The notes under the pieces: generated by a model
What the model saw: only the letters and a program-made list of their open reading frames with translations
Database searches by the model: none
What the model was told of the DNA's origin: nothing
Part shown: one piece after another, positions 36,553 to 48,567 of the stretch
How positions within the stretch are numbered: position 1 is the stretch's first letter
Layout: each line of letters starts with the position of its first letter
Translations under genes and position numbers: made by a program
Source: Adiantum capillus-veneris
Lineage: Eukaryota; Streptophyta; Polypodiopsida; Polypodiales; Pteridaceae
Reading direction: 5' to 3'
Assembly: GCA_014529385.2 (NCBI GenBank)
Contig: CM043944.1
Location: 178,660,240-178,724,239 of the forward strand
Length of the DNA: 64,000 bases

Positions 36553-37472
36553 ATGGCTGACAACAACACATATGTTCAACAAAACCTGCACAACAGGCTT
36601 GGGATATTCTAGTGGGTCTTTATGCAAGTTGCAATGAGGCTAAAATTGCTTTGCTGCGTAAAGAGCTGGAATCAAAGATTATGCATGAGGAAGATGATAT
36701 GGACACTTTCCTTGTTGGTGTCAAGGATATCAATAAGCACCTTATTTTTGCAGGTGAAGTCATTTCAGACAGTTCCCTTGTGCAGACTGTTCTTAATGCC
36801 TTACCAAATTCTTACCAGACTTTTGCTAGTACTTGGAGACTTATGACCCAAGGAAATCCTGAAGTTGTAAAGTTTGATGCATTATGCACAATGCTAATGC
36901 AAGAGTCACTTTTAAGAAAAAAAAGGACTAGGAAATGTGCAGCTGAACAGGCTTTTACTGCTTCTCAAAGAAAGTGTGGTAACAATAATGCAGCCACTTC
37001 TTATGGTTCTGCTGTGAGTGGAAAAACATATGTTCCTAATGCTTTTACTGGTAGCAATTCGTCTAGAAATTTTGGTGATAAGGGCAAAAAGAAGATATGT
37101 TGCCGTTATTGTAAGCCTAATGATCACTTGATCACGCAGTGTCCTAAGTTGAAGGCCAAAGAGGCTAAGAAGAAAGAGGGTGGCTCCACTGCAAATGCTG
37201 GTTCCACTACAAATGCAGCCGTTGTTGAGTCTTCTGTGAAAGGAGACTGTGATGTTGATGTTGATGCAGAATGGGCTTTTAGTACAGAGTCCACCTACAA
37301 TCCTGTTGTCTATGATGCATGCATGTCAGTTGCTGCAGATTCACATGTGTGGTATTTTGATAGTGGTGCTACAAAGCACATTACCTCACATAGTGATTTG
37401 TTCACCTCTCTTGAGTCTATCCCTCATGGGAATTTAGTAACTTGTGTCAACAATGCCTCTTATCCGGTTTAG
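36553..37472 (+). pseudogene. gag: Copia Gag and protease start
   Basis: An ATG at 36553 begins MADNNTYVQQNL, but a stop follows after about 19 codons. The main frame (36612-37472) contains Gag (MIQ-like region with NALPNSYQTFASTWR), a zinc knuckle CRYCKPNDHLITQC (C-X2-C-X4-H-X4-C) and the protease active site WYFDSGATKHIT near its end. Gag forms the particle and the protease matures it. The frame stops at 37470-37472 within the protease. Confidence 0.88.
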
Positions 37473-38450
37473 GGGGTTGAAAAGCTTGTGCTTATTGCTG
37501 CAAATGGTAGTTCTTCTACACTTGTTGATGCACTTTATGTACCTGGGATCAAGAAGAATCTTTTGTCTGTATCTGCACTTGCTAGACTTGGACTTGTAGT
37601 CAAATTTGTGAATGACAGATGTACAGTTCATGATCTCAGTTTTGGTGATAAAATTGTTGCATCTGGCCTTTTGTGCCGTGGGCTGTATAAGCTCACTTTG
37701 TATGACAAGTGTGGATAAAATTTTGCAAATGCAATTGCAGATTCAAGGACTATTTCAGATGCAAAACTGTGGCATGCACGTTTTGGGCATATGAATTTTA
37801 CGAGTTTACTGTGTTTGCAAAAATATGATATGGTTGCTTCTTTGACGCCTCTTGAAGCACATGTCAAACATGTTTGTGAAGGCTGTAATTTGGGTAAGAT
37901 GTAGCGTTTGAAGTTTCCAAAGGATGGTTCAGTTAGGGCCACATGTAGGTTGCAGCTTGTGCATAGTGATTTTTGTGGGCCCATACAAACTCCATCCTTG
38001 GGAAATTACCTTTACTTCGTGACTTTTATTGATGATTACTCCAAGCATGCATGGGTATTTCCGCTTAAAGCGAAGTCCAAAGTTTTTACGTGCTTCAAAC
38101 AATTTCTGGCTATGGTTGAAAACGTATCAAAATGTACTATGGACATCCTCCGTTCCGATCGAGGGGGGGAGTATATGTCTCATGAATTTAATGCATTCTT
38201 GGCTAGTCATGGGATAAAACACCAATGTACAGTGCCTTATACACCTCAGCAAAATGGTGTTGCTGAGAGAAAAACAGGTCACTTACAAAAATGGCACGAT
38301 GTATGGTCAAAATTCAAGCTTTGCTGCATTCTTTTTGGCTTGAGGCTATCATGTGTGCCACTTATGTACTTAACAGTTGTCCTACGAAAGCTTTGCAGTC
38401 TATTACTCCATAAGAAGCATGGCATGATAGAAAGCCTTCTCTTAAGCACA
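37473..38450 (+). pseudogene. Copia protease end, GAG-pre-integrase and integrase
   Basis: After a stop the protease continues (37488-37718: DALYVPGIKKNLLSVSAL). The pre-integrase zinc-binding region (LWHARFGHMN; VCEGCNLGK) lies near 37770-37900. The integrase core (37908-38300) shows HSDFCGPIQTPS, FIDDYSKHAWVF, ILRSDRGGEY and YTPQQNGVAERK, which include the D, D and E catalytic positions. The frame is lost after about 38290. Confidence 0.88.
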
Positions 38451-39753
38451 TGCGTGTTTTTGGCAGTTTGGCATATGCTTTGGTGCTACAAACACAACAC
38501 AGAAAATTGGATGATAAGGCTGTCAAATGTATTTTTGTTGGTTATAGTGCTGAAAGCAAAGGTTATGCGTTGTATCACATGCAAACAAAGTGTATTTTGG
38601 TTTCATGGGATGTAGTGTTTGTGGAAGATTCTGTTCAGCCCTTGCTATCATGTACTAGAGGCAGTAATGTCAGCTCACAGGACATCTATGACACTTTGTT
38701 GCCTCTTTTCAGTGGTGGAAGTTTGAAAATAGATTCCAATGAGGAAAATGTACAGCCTATGGGGGTTACATATCAGGTTATTACCGATGCAGATGTACAT
38801 GATGTACTTGATGAGGAAAGGGCTGAAAATGATCAGGCTAGAGGTATGCCAAAATGGCTGGTCCATATGTTGCTTGACAGTAAATTGGATGCACTTTTGT
38901 CTAGTTGTACTCATTTAGGCTCTGGCCATGCATCAGATTGTTATGCTTTGGCAGTGTCTAGCTTACATGATGCTGAGGAACCTCTATCTTTTGATGAAGC
39001 ACATTATTTAGAAAATTGGATGACTGCCATACAATCAAAATATGATGCACTTATAGAAAATGACACATGGACTTTATGTGATTTGCCTCTTGGCAAAAAG
39101 ACCATTGGTATGAAGTGGGTTTACAAGTTGAAATGCAAGCCAGATAGTGAAATCGATCGTCATAAGGCTCGACTTGTTGCTAAGGGTTATGCAAAGCAAA
39201 AAGGCGTAGATTATGAAGAGAATTTTGCTCCCACTGCTCCCACTTGTCGTATGACTATTGTGCATTTTCTATGTGCATTGGCAGCTCATTTTGGTTGGGA
39301 TGTACATCAATCAAACATTGTTACTGCTTTCTTGAATGGTGACATATTTGAGGAAGTTTATGTAACGCAGCCTCACAGTGTTGTCAAGAAAGGACAAGAG
39401 GACAAAGTGTGCAGATGTAAGAAGGCTTTCTATGGGTTGAAGAATCTCCTCATGCTTGGTATGAGAAAGCTCACACTCATTTGGTCAAACGAGGCTTTTG
39501 TAACAGTCCAACAGAATGCACATTGTATGTAAAGCGTGAGGGTGATGTACTTCTCATTGTGGTTCTTTATGTAGATGATTTACTGATCGCTGGACCAAAT
39601 GAGAGACATATTGCTGAATTTAAGGCTGATTTGAATGCTACTTTGAAGATGAAAGGTTTGGGGCTATCGCATCATTACTTGGGCATACAATTTAAGCAGT
39701 GTGATGGTAGTATTGCCTTGTTAGAAAAGTTACATAGAGACATTGCTATGTAA
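38450..39753 (+). pseudogene. Copia reverse transcriptase
   Basis: The frame 38450-39532 begins with the integrase C-terminal block MRVFGSLAYAL. It then gives the RT: NDTWTLCDLPLGKKTIGMKW, HKARLVAKGYAK, and WDVHQSNIVTAFLNGDI carrying motif A. After a frame change the segment 39481-39753 gives LYVDDLLIAG, the catalytic YVDD. Confidence 0.9.
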
Positions 39754-40521
39754 GTTTGGACTTGAGGATTGCAAACCTATTGCCACTCCCATGGAAACAG
39801 GTTTAAAATTGAGTCTTCATGATGCTGGTGATCTTGCAGATGTCACTCTTTACCAAACTGCTATTGGATGCCTCATTTATGCATGTAACACAAGCCGGAT
39901 ATTCAGTTTGCAGTCTCATAGGTCAAAATATTTATGCATAGTTCAGGGTCTAAGCATTGGCAGGCTGTGAAGAGGATTTTGTGCTACCTTAATGGCACTT
40001 TACATCTTAGATTGTTTTATCCCAATGGGGGATCATTTCCACCAGACTTACATGCTTTTTTGGACTCAGATTAGGCTGGTTGTTTTGACAGACAAGTGTC
40101 CGTAAGTGGTTTTTGTTTCATGCTTGGTAGTTCAAGTATATCATGGTTGAGCAAGAAGCAACCTAATGTGGCCACTTCTAGTTGTGAGGCTGAGTACAAG
40201 ACAGTCTTCAGAGCTACGGTTGAGTGTGTATGGCTCAAACGGCTTATGGATGATTTGGGTGTTGGACAAGACACTGTGAACAGTATCTACATTGACAGTT
40301 ACAGCACATTGGAAGTTGCAAGGAACCCACTTTTTCATGCTCACAAAAGTCACATTGAGGTGCATGACCACTATGTTAGGGAGAGGCTCTTAGCAAGAGA
40401 GATTAGGTTGGCTTATGTGCCAACACAAGAAAACCTTGTAGACCTTTTCACAAAGGCATTGTCTTGTAAGAAGCTCAAAGCTTTCCACAAAGCTTTGGGC
40501 TTACTCCCCTTTGTGGAATGA
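39743..40521 (+). pseudogene. Copia RT end and RNase H
   Basis: 39743-39970 carries the post-RT region (ATPMETGLKL). 40096-40521 carries RNase H with WLSKKQPNVATSSCEAEY and HIEVHDHYVRERL, ending LGLLPFVE just upstream of the polypurine tract. This order is characteristic of Ty1/copia. Confidence 0.88.
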
Positions 40522-40596
40522 TCATGTCCTCAGGGCATGGCACTTCCCTTCACTCATGTGCCAGCTCTCGTTCACCGCATCACTCCAAGGGGGATT

Positions 40597-40803
40597 TGTT
40601 ACCATATACATGTGGTAGTGATGGGTGTGAACACACTAGGACCACCATGACATCTTTAGGAGGGTTTTCCCCCCATGCATTGGATATACGCCCATCACTC
40701 TAGGGCTATCTATCTTTCCATTGCACACTAAGAAACACTCTCTCTACTGTGTGCTTTGAGCTTCCTTCATCTTCTCCAAGCTGTGTGCATTTCTCTTTCA
40801 ACA
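40597..40803 (+). repeat. 3' LTR of the copia element
   Basis: This is 207 bp, TG...CA, followed by target repeat ACTTC. Confidence 0.92.
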
Positions 40804-42400
40804 ACTTCAACTCCATAAAGAAAACCGGTGTCACCAATGCATCAAAAAAATACTTCTTAAGAACCCAACACTCGATGTTTCCCGCATTACACATGTTCTC
40901 AAATGCATAATATGCTCTCTTTCCCGCTTTCCAATGATGCATAGCACATTCATTCCACTTGTGATTTGACAAAACCTTAAGGCCAAAGTACTTAAAGCTC
41001 TCAACAACTTCAAGTGTCTTATTGTTGTACACAATGCATGGCGACCTCTTTAATGCCTTCTCTTTTCATAAAGTCAAATACCATTTGTTCCAACTGATCG
41101 ATGCATAGACCAAAGAGATTTGGTGACAATGGACATCCTTGTTTAACCCCAATAGTGCTTACAATTTTTTTTTGCAATTTCTCTTCCCATGCGCAATTGA
41201 CAAATCACCTTCTCATAGATTTGAGAAATCGCAAGCATAAACTCACTTGGCACTTGGAGTTCTTCCATCCTTCTCCACAAATTGCTATGTGGAATAATAT
41301 CAAAGGCTTTCTTAAAGTCCACAAAACAACAATACAATCGCTTGCCTTTCAACCAACTTTCCTCCATGAGAACACAAAGACTGACAAGATGATCAATGGT
41401 GCTATGGCATCGACAAAAAACCGCTTGTCCCTTTGCACACTTGTCATTCTCTTCAACCCAATCACTCAATTTCATCTCCATTATGCACCCAAATAACTAT
41501 GCCATAAGAGACCCAATCATTTTAGTCTGGTAGTTGTTTACTTTCTTTACGTCCCCTTCTTTATGCAAAGGCTTAACCCAATCAGTACTCCAATCATAAG
41601 GCATACCATGTTGAAGTGCAGGGTTGAACATATCACACATCTACTCATGGGTAAAATCTCTCGTCAATTTGATCATCTCTGACTTGATACCTTGAAGGTC
41701 TCCCGCTTTGCGAGTGACCAACTTTTCAAGCCCACCACATATATCCTCACTGATAGTAGAAAAAGAGGGCATACATGGGAGTGAACCATAAAATGGCATT
41801 ATTGCAGCATTTGCTTGCTCATATAATTGTGTGTACATATCCACATGACTCAACTTACCAAAATTCTCAACCCGCTTGCCCTTCAAGTTTCTTGCACATG
41901 CATGTGCTTTTTCTTGGACTTGAAAAAGTTGTTGCTTTACCTCCCATATTCTTCTCTTCTTTTGAATCAATGCCTTGTATGTATACAAATGACTTTGATA
42001 GTTGTCTTTGTCCATAGTTGCATCAAGCTTTATCAAGGACTTGTGAGAATCTTGACATTCTTTATCAAACCACCTTTTGCATGATCTATCTTTGCTAATA
42101 CCATGGAGATGCTTATGGCAAAGCATTCTTCGGCACAAGAACATATAAATTTCTTAAAAGCTTCCCATTTGGTTTCCAATGGTGCATCACATTGAAGCTT
42201 TGTCATCCATAATTTTTGCTCAACCATTTCAATGTACATTGGTGCCCGTTTGAAATCCATACATAGTAATAATTTCTCTTTCCTTTGGCTGAGATTATCA
42301 TGCTTAGTTGCTTCTCCACATGAAAGGTCAATACACATAAGGTGCAATGGTCGGATTCCAAGGTCCATTGGCCAAACATAAAACTCTTTATGAGAGAGAG
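40804..42400 (-). pseudogene. LINE RT and linker region, minus strand
   Basis: Reading on the minus strand from 42400 down: a post-endonuclease linker (42144-41641, with CKRWFDKECQDSHKSL). Next is the RT with FVDFKKAFDIIPHSNLW (motif A, in 41481-41143), then GVKQGCPLSPNLFGL (motif B, near 41140-41100). Near 41030 the sequence passes directly from EVA to YNNKTLEVVESFKYFG, so the stretch that should carry the YxDD motif is missing. The right-hand limit and the endonuclease domain are not clear. The frame joins 36023 once the copia element is removed. Confidence 0.82.
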
Positions 42401-42545
42401 AGAGAGAGGAGAGAGAGGAGAGAGATGAGGGGACAGAGAGAAAGACAAGGGGAAGAGAGAGGGATTTCTTGAGAGACAGATGTAGGGGACATATAAAGAG
42501 AGAGATAGAGAGCCTGAAGAGAGAGAGAGAGAGAGAAGAGGAGAA
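42392..42545. repeat. (GA)n-rich microsatellite
   Basis: GA repeats interspersed with AGG and GGGA lie at the apparent upstream edge of the LINE remnant. Confidence 0.9.
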
Positions 42546-43980
42546 GGGGGAGTTTTTTTTTGGCGAGCTTTTATTTTGAGATTTTGAAATCAAAATCAAT
42601 TTTGTGAGCTTTTTGACTTTAGATTTGGAGCCTTTTCTAATGACACAAAAATGTTAACCAAAAGGAGACATTACTCATATGATACACACCCAAAAAAAAA
42701 TGTAAACTTTTCCAAAAGTCCTAATTTTGAGCTTGAACATTTGGCAAGATATGAGCCGGAAATCATTTATCTATATAGCAAGAGGGATTCAAAAAAAATT
42801 TCAAAGGGTGGAGAGAAGTAGTTCTATAGCTTATATACATAAGAAATGACTCCTTTGATGCATAGCTGTAGACCGTTTTCTTAAAGGTTTAGGTTCACTA
42901 CATCACATGGTTTATCTTGCGGGTTTGCCCCAACACAAATGCGAGGTCCATTGGAGTTAGTGCAGCTTGATGAATGACCATATGCTCTTTTGGTTGAATT
43001 CAAGTATGTGCATGTACACATCATACATGTGCTTACATGCTAGAAAGGCTTTATGCATAGCTTCTAAAAATCAGGGCAAATGCAACTGGATCCTACCTTT
43101 ATGTGTACATCATAACAACTCTCTATCAAGCTGGAAATACCATGTTGCGTTCACTTTCCAGTTTCTCTTCCAAGAACATTGCTACCATACATGCAGTGAA
43201 CTCCAATCTCTTTTGTGCTTCTTTGGAAATGCCATGCCTCCACTAGTGTTTCCTATTTCTTGAACATTCTTTCATAACACCAACAAACATATTGTTGGTG
43301 CTTTGTAGTGGTGTTGCAAAATGTGCAAATCAAAAATCACTTTGCACTAGGCTAGTACTCTCTTGCTTAGTTAAATTTGTCCCAATATCCACTCGCCAAA
43401 ATGTAGGAACTACAAGTGAGAATTTAACTTACCTCTATATGCTTTGTGTATGTCTTGTGTCATGATTGCATAACCATATCCACCATGCAATGGTCTTGAC
43501 TTTGAAGGTTTTCTCGTACCAAAAACGTGGGTGCAACCAACCCCAATTGACGGCTTTGTAATTTGTTACTACAATTTTTATTCCCTTCCATACCAAAATA
43601 TTTTTCCACGCAATTGGTTGGCATACTTCGTAAAGTCCACTTTTCATGTGCAACTTTCACATCTCGAATACTCCTTGCTGAACTTTCTCCTTGCTTCATA
43701 GGTATGCTTGACTCTTTCTCTTGACTCTCTCTTTGAGGACCATCCCTATCTCTCACACGGACAAAGATTAGTAATTTCATACTTCAAGATTTGATTTGGA
43801 TTGATACCAGGAGAACATGGATACAATCGACACAGGAGTTGGGCACAAAGATGACTTTCTATAGAGAATATCTTCTCCAACTATTAGAGGATGGATATGT
43901 GATTAAAATAGCCTATATGCATATCGTATCGATCCTATGGGATATGATGTGCTATTTATCAGACGTGCATAACATTGCAT
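42546..43980. other. Unassigned sequence
   Basis: Minus-strand open frames (43780-43460 and 43653-43435) overlap and are not recognisable. They could be the decayed 5' end of the LINE, but no endonuclease motif was seen. Nothing else is supported. Confidence 0.4.
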
Positions 43981-43984
43981 CAGC

Positions 43985-44130
43985 TAGAGATTGAGACTAG
44001 AAAAAATTATGAGAGTACCAATAGAGGCCAGGATATGCCAGTTGTGTCATATAGAGCCAGAGATAGAGTACACCATAATTGTCATTGTCCGGGATACTAT
44101 GAGAGACGAGGCCAGTTTTATTTTCTATCT
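43985..44130 (+). pseudogene. LINE zinc-binding tail remnant, plus strand
   Basis: Translation around 44000-44130 gives RLRLEKIMRVPIEARICQLC followed by HIEPEIEY, resembling the C-X2-C zinc-binding tail of plant LINE reverse transcriptases. It is opposite in strand to the LINE at 35-42 kb, so it is a separate insertion. Only about 140 bp is recognisable. Confidence 0.35.
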
Positions 44131-44815
44131 AGAGGGGGCTTGTACCATTGACTAGAGTCATGAGATATCAAGATGAACGGGTTGTTTCTGCTAGAGCTAT
44201 GTAGACACAAGGAGAATCTCTTGAGGAGATCAGTGAGTGTGAGACATTCATAGAGGGACATCATTGCAGAGACTCGCCAGCCACACAAGCATGCTTCATG
44301 ACACACTTCAAAGCCCACCTAAAATTAGTTGACAAAGCCATTGAGCTCAGGCGAGCTAGACCCCCATGTCTATGAGGACGACCACGACATGGACAAAGGC
44401 TCAATTAGAGTATCAGGACTATTCTAGCACGACATGGGAGATGCACAATACGACTATCTACAAAGGCGGACATTGATGAAGCTCTTCATCCATTGATGCA
44501 ATACTTTCTCGGAAAACACCCGATTCCAAGCATCCTCGGGCATTGATGGTGATGTTTTTAGTCTCACTTTACTTCATTTTTAGTTTGTACCCAAACATTG
44601 GATTAGATCCACCAAGATTGTATCAATTTGGTCTCATAGGTCATTTTTGGCCTTTAAAGACGTTAATATAACATTTTATTTTATTTCATTTCATTTCATT
44701 CCTTCTTGTTCTTCTTCTACTCTCGTGCTCAGCCTGGCATGGCCATCCCGTGTGAGGCCCCACCACCCTCCATATCTCTTTTGTGCAACAACTCCTTGTG
44801 CAAGCGAGTCGGGAA

Positions 44816-44873
<58 letters not shown>

Positions 44874-46046
44874 AAAAGAAGAACCACATTATCAAAATAC
44901 CAGACACAACGCTTCAATAAGAGGGACCCTGATGTCAGTAGTTTTGTGTCTACAAAAAATTGGGCTCATGCAAGTAGGATTGATAGAGCTAACCTAAATA
45001 TACAAAACAAGGAGGTAAACCAAGTGACTAGAGAGTTAAAGATCTACTGAGGGTTGGAGAGGGGGACTCGGGCATATTGAAGACTCAAAAGGCTCCAAGC
45101 ATTGATCGTAGAATAGTGAGAACATCGCCAACCAAACTCCACATTACACTAAGAAAGAGCCCACAATGCCAGTTGCCAAATCTTGCACCACGTACACGGT
45201 TCTAGTGACCAATTTCAACGCAACCAGTGACGTCTTTGACGAGCTAAATCACCTTGCCCGGCTCTTCTAGCACCACATGCAAGATTTGGCCCATTGCCAG
45301 TGTCAAATTCTACAGCGACAACACAATCGTCACCTTCATGGATGCATGATTGAAGAAAGTTACATTGTTGGTGCCCAACCTGCTGTTGTCCATAGCTATC
45401 ATGGCTAAGAAAAGTCCACACTTCACCATGGCTCTGGCCATTGCACTTAAAGGCCTCCTACACATGACTAGCCCTCCTCTGTCTTGTTCAAGAGCAGCCG
45501 CTTTGCGGCTCTTCCTCCCTCCACCATACATGCTGCTCCCTTCTATTCTCTCATGCATTTCCTTGTAGCCAGCTTCCTTTGATATGGAGATGTCCTCCAG
45601 GATACTTGTTGCAGCCCTGCTTTCTCCAAGCCAGTGCTTCTCTTGCCTTGAAGCCTGTGGCTCTTGATACTAGCCCTCAGGCACACCAACTCATGCTACC
45701 CCTACCCAGTAGGGTTTCTCTTTCATGCCCTTCATATAGTCTGCAAATGACCTTCTAAAGCATCACCCCATATTGATTTTGGTGATTATTCCCTGTTTGC
45801 AACCAAGGCCTTCTCTTCTCCAGCATACTTGGCTTGTAGTACTAGTAATGCCCCTTTCCTGCAAGTCCCTACCCCTGTTCAACTCTTATCTTTTTTCCTA
45901 ATCCCACTCCTTTCTCCAGTCTTTGCGGCCCTCTGACCTTCGATTTGCGGGGTATGGGAGGCCCGTGATGAGCATGAGATTGGATATACAAAAGGGAGTG
46001 CCATACCTTCACAGTCAGGAAAGAATGGTACAGCATAGTAAAGAAG

Positions 46047-46094
<48 letters not shown>

Positions 46095-46673
46095 GTACTC
46101 AGAATTGTGTTGCATTAACACCAAAAATAATTTCAATAACGGCCCTGCAAAAAGAGTGACACAACATCCATAGACCAATTCCTATGACCATACAATGACT
46201 AGGAACGCGAAAACAGCTAGAACCGGAGCCACCCGATAACATCATATATATAAATCTGTAGAAGAGGGTTATGAAGCTCCATCACCTCAAGCACAAGCCA
46301 ATAATGGCAAGAAGAGAAAACCAATCGGGGTTGCTAGCTCTACTTGCAACGATGTGTCAAAGGGGCATCCAAAGCTTCAGCCGAAGCTTTGAAAAAAGAC
46401 TGGAGTATCAACGTCACCACATGAACCAAAGCTTCCGGACCACTAGCTCAATCAAATCATCTCCAAGAGAATAACTAGCAGCCTAGATCTTAATGACCAA
46501 TTCCATCATTTAGATCCATCACAGTAGCATAAGATAACGTCTGTCAGCGTCACTCAAGGAAGAGAAGCCCTCTTGCCTCTTGCATACCATGCCTCGTTGG
46601 GAGGGGTGCTATTGATGCATGGAGAGCATGCATCATTGTGGAGTTTGGAAGATACTACGGATTGTGCAGGTGG

Positions 46674-46706
<33 letters not shown>

Positions 46707-47364
46707 ACGCTATTGGACGGGCCCTCTCTATCTCTGAGCGTCCCATCTAAGAAAAATGGGGAGGGCTGGTGTCCCCCCATCCTCCGCGCGCGCGCGGACG
46801 ATGGGGAGGCTCCAACCCTCCCTTTTTTTGGCCTGCCCAAAGGGCAAAGGCTATACCGATGCAATGTCTTTTTGCTGACTAAAATAGAAAAAATAATTGA
46901 GTTGTATTTTTAAGCATTTTTTGCTAAGCCAAAAATGTTGATTGGTTGAATTAAGATAGTGATTACTCATTTAAATGAAGAGTGTGTAACTCTAATGATG
47001 ACATGTCTTGAGTTTTGAAATATTTAGGATTTTGGGCTGCCTCTAATGAAAAGAACGTGGGTTTAGGTGAGTGCTGAAGTGAGCACTCATGAGAAAGTTT
47101 GGAGTATCAGTGAGTGGGTGACAATGCCATGTTTTCTCTCAAAAGATATTTATTGAGATAAGATTTTCTTTCAGATTATATAATTGAAATTAGAGCTTGG
47201 CTCCTCTTTTCTCATGCAACCTCCACGACGAGCTGTCCGGTTTGTAAAAAATTAAAAGGGTTTTGAGAGTAAAATCTTTATAATACATATATTTTGGAGA
47301 GATTGTCTCGTAAGTTAGTGGGCACCGGGCGGTGGGCACAGAAAATGATGCAGCCCCTCTGAAG
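44131..47364. other. Intergenic DNA with microsatellites
   Basis: No gene is supported. (CT)n tracts lie at 44818-44870, 46051-46093 and 46679-46706. A GC-rich palindrome lies at 46775-46806. Open frames up to 116 codons are mostly microsatellite translations or unrecognised. Confidence 0.7.
46775..46806. other. GC-rich palindrome with alternating CG core
   Basis: CCCCATC and GATGGGG flank CCGCGCG/CGCGCGG, giving a nearly perfect 32-bp dyad. The core could adopt Z-DNA. Confidence 0.8.
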
Positions 47365-47902
47365 TTGTTCGTGCACGGCTCTCAATCCAGTTAGGGCTCT
47401 CCAACAGGCAGTTAAAGATGTGGTTTGCCACAGAAGGCTGAAGGAGAGGAAATCTAAAGGGGAAGATGAGGAACATGGTAGCTCAGACAGGAGCCCACAG
47501 ATGTTTAACGAAGCTCTTGCTCCCTCATACAGACATTCTGCGTTCTTGATTTCACCTCCGCGAAGATCAGATTACCCTTCACATAAGGAAGAACAACTAA
47601 GTGGAAGCAACTATCATTCTCGGGATGATTTTGCTTGGAAATTCCGAAAAAGAGTGGACGAATTCGGCGAGAGAGATTTTGAGATTGCCAGACGGAAAAG
47701 GAGCAGGCAGACAACCTCAAGTGGTGCAGATTCTCTGAGAGTTGCAGAACTACAAGCCATAGCATCTGTAGAGACACAGCTGGGGGAGCCTCTCAGGTGG
47801 GACAGTCCTTGCTTGGGCATGGATTTTGATCCTCTCCCACCAGGAGCGTTTTCTACACCCGCTGGTATCCCACTCAAACTTCACTCAGCGCAAGACTCAT
47901 GA
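47365..47902 (+). pseudogene. RLT-type homeobox-DDT exon, frameshifted
   Basis: After a likely acceptor AG at 47363-47364, the frame encodes the third-helix part of a plant homeodomain: LSIQLGLSNRQLKMWF. One missing nucleotide shifts the frame to CHRRLKERKSKG, which completes the diagnostic WFCHRRLK(D/E)RK motif of RLT/RINGLET homeobox-DDT proteins. The same exon later encodes VETQLGEPLRWDSP and FDPLPPGAF, another RLT signature. RLT proteins act with ISWI chromatin remodellers. Only this exon is recognisable, with no first homeodomain exon upstream and no DDT domain downstream. With the frameshift, it is a gene fragment. Confidence 0.7.
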
Positions 47903-48097
47903 TGACAATTTTTGAATCATCTTACATAGCACACTGTGTGTTTATGCAGTTTCTTTTCCACATTGGAAGCCATCACCTCTGAGAGACATGGAGAGTTGGT
48001 ACCCCGCACTGTGACATTTGCTTGGGGGAAGGTAACCGAAGGTTTGTCTGTGTGTACACACACAGAATTGCAGATTTGGAACTCATCGGGGCCCGGC

Positions 48098-48290
48098 AAG
48101 GAGGTGGAACGTGCTACTCTACGACATTCAACAACTGTGGATGTGGAGGCGCACCAAGGACCCCAAATACACGGACGCCTTTGTCACGTCCAACGGCAGC
48201 ATCCCCACCTACAACCTGACGGGAGTATAATCTGGACAGCATCCGCTCTGGCACGGTCCTGCTCTTCTTGTGGGAGCAGACGGGCAAGAG
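48098..48290 (+). pseudogene. Glycoside-hydrolase (GH105-like) fragment
   Basis: Translation gives WNVLLYDIQQLWMWRRT, KYTDAFVTSNGSIPTYN, then after a frame change YNLDSIRSGTVLLFLWEQTG and a stop. The spacing of W...lw..t.d.kY, G-I-Y, YNLD-I-G and LWE-TG resembles GH105 unsaturated rhamnogalacturonyl hydrolases, which are mainly bacterial and fungal. This rests on pattern memory only. It covers about 60 residues and is broken. If the match fails, it is an unidentified coding fragment. Confidence 0.3.
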
Positions 48291-48567
48291 CATGTAGCCA
48301 GACAGAAGAGCTTGCCGATCTTCTCGGTTTTTTACTTCCTTGCCATTGCAATGCATCAGGGCTCCCAGCAGGTCCCTCTCCGCGTGGCATTGCCATTGTC
48401 GAACGTGCTGCTCCTGTCTCTGTGTGGCGTTGCTCCCGTAGCGGATACACCGGCATGATTGCTTCCTTTTTTCCAACAATGAAGCATAAGCCCTCTGGAT
48501 TCATAGAGAAAGCGATAACTGTTTTCCTGCATCGGAGATTGAAGCAGTGTTGAGGGTTCTCGCAATC

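Larger units (their letters stand above)
36024..40803 (+). mobile_element. Ty1/copia LTR retrotransposon inserted in the LINE
   Basis: LTRs lie at 36024-36230 and 40597-40803. The right one begins TGTTACC, and the left one has TA in place of TG. Both end CAACA. Target duplication ACTTC lies at 36019-36023 and 40804-40808. A primer-binding site (TTTGTATCAGAGC, about 36232) follows the left LTR and a purine tract (AAGGGGGATT) precedes the right one. The coding order gag, protease, integrase, RT, RNase H is that of Ty1/copia. Numerous stops and frameshifts make it inactive. Confidence 0.93.

Noticed and set aside
45350-45568. Possible small secreted protein ORF
   Set aside because: Hydrophobic but overlapped by open frames on the other strand. 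There is no conserved motif, start context or splice support.
47936-48553. 205-codon ORF upstream of the response regulator
   Set aside because: Its translation is not coherent with any family. The better coding signal in this interval lies in other frames (GH105-like pieces), and it ends just before the true start at 48568.
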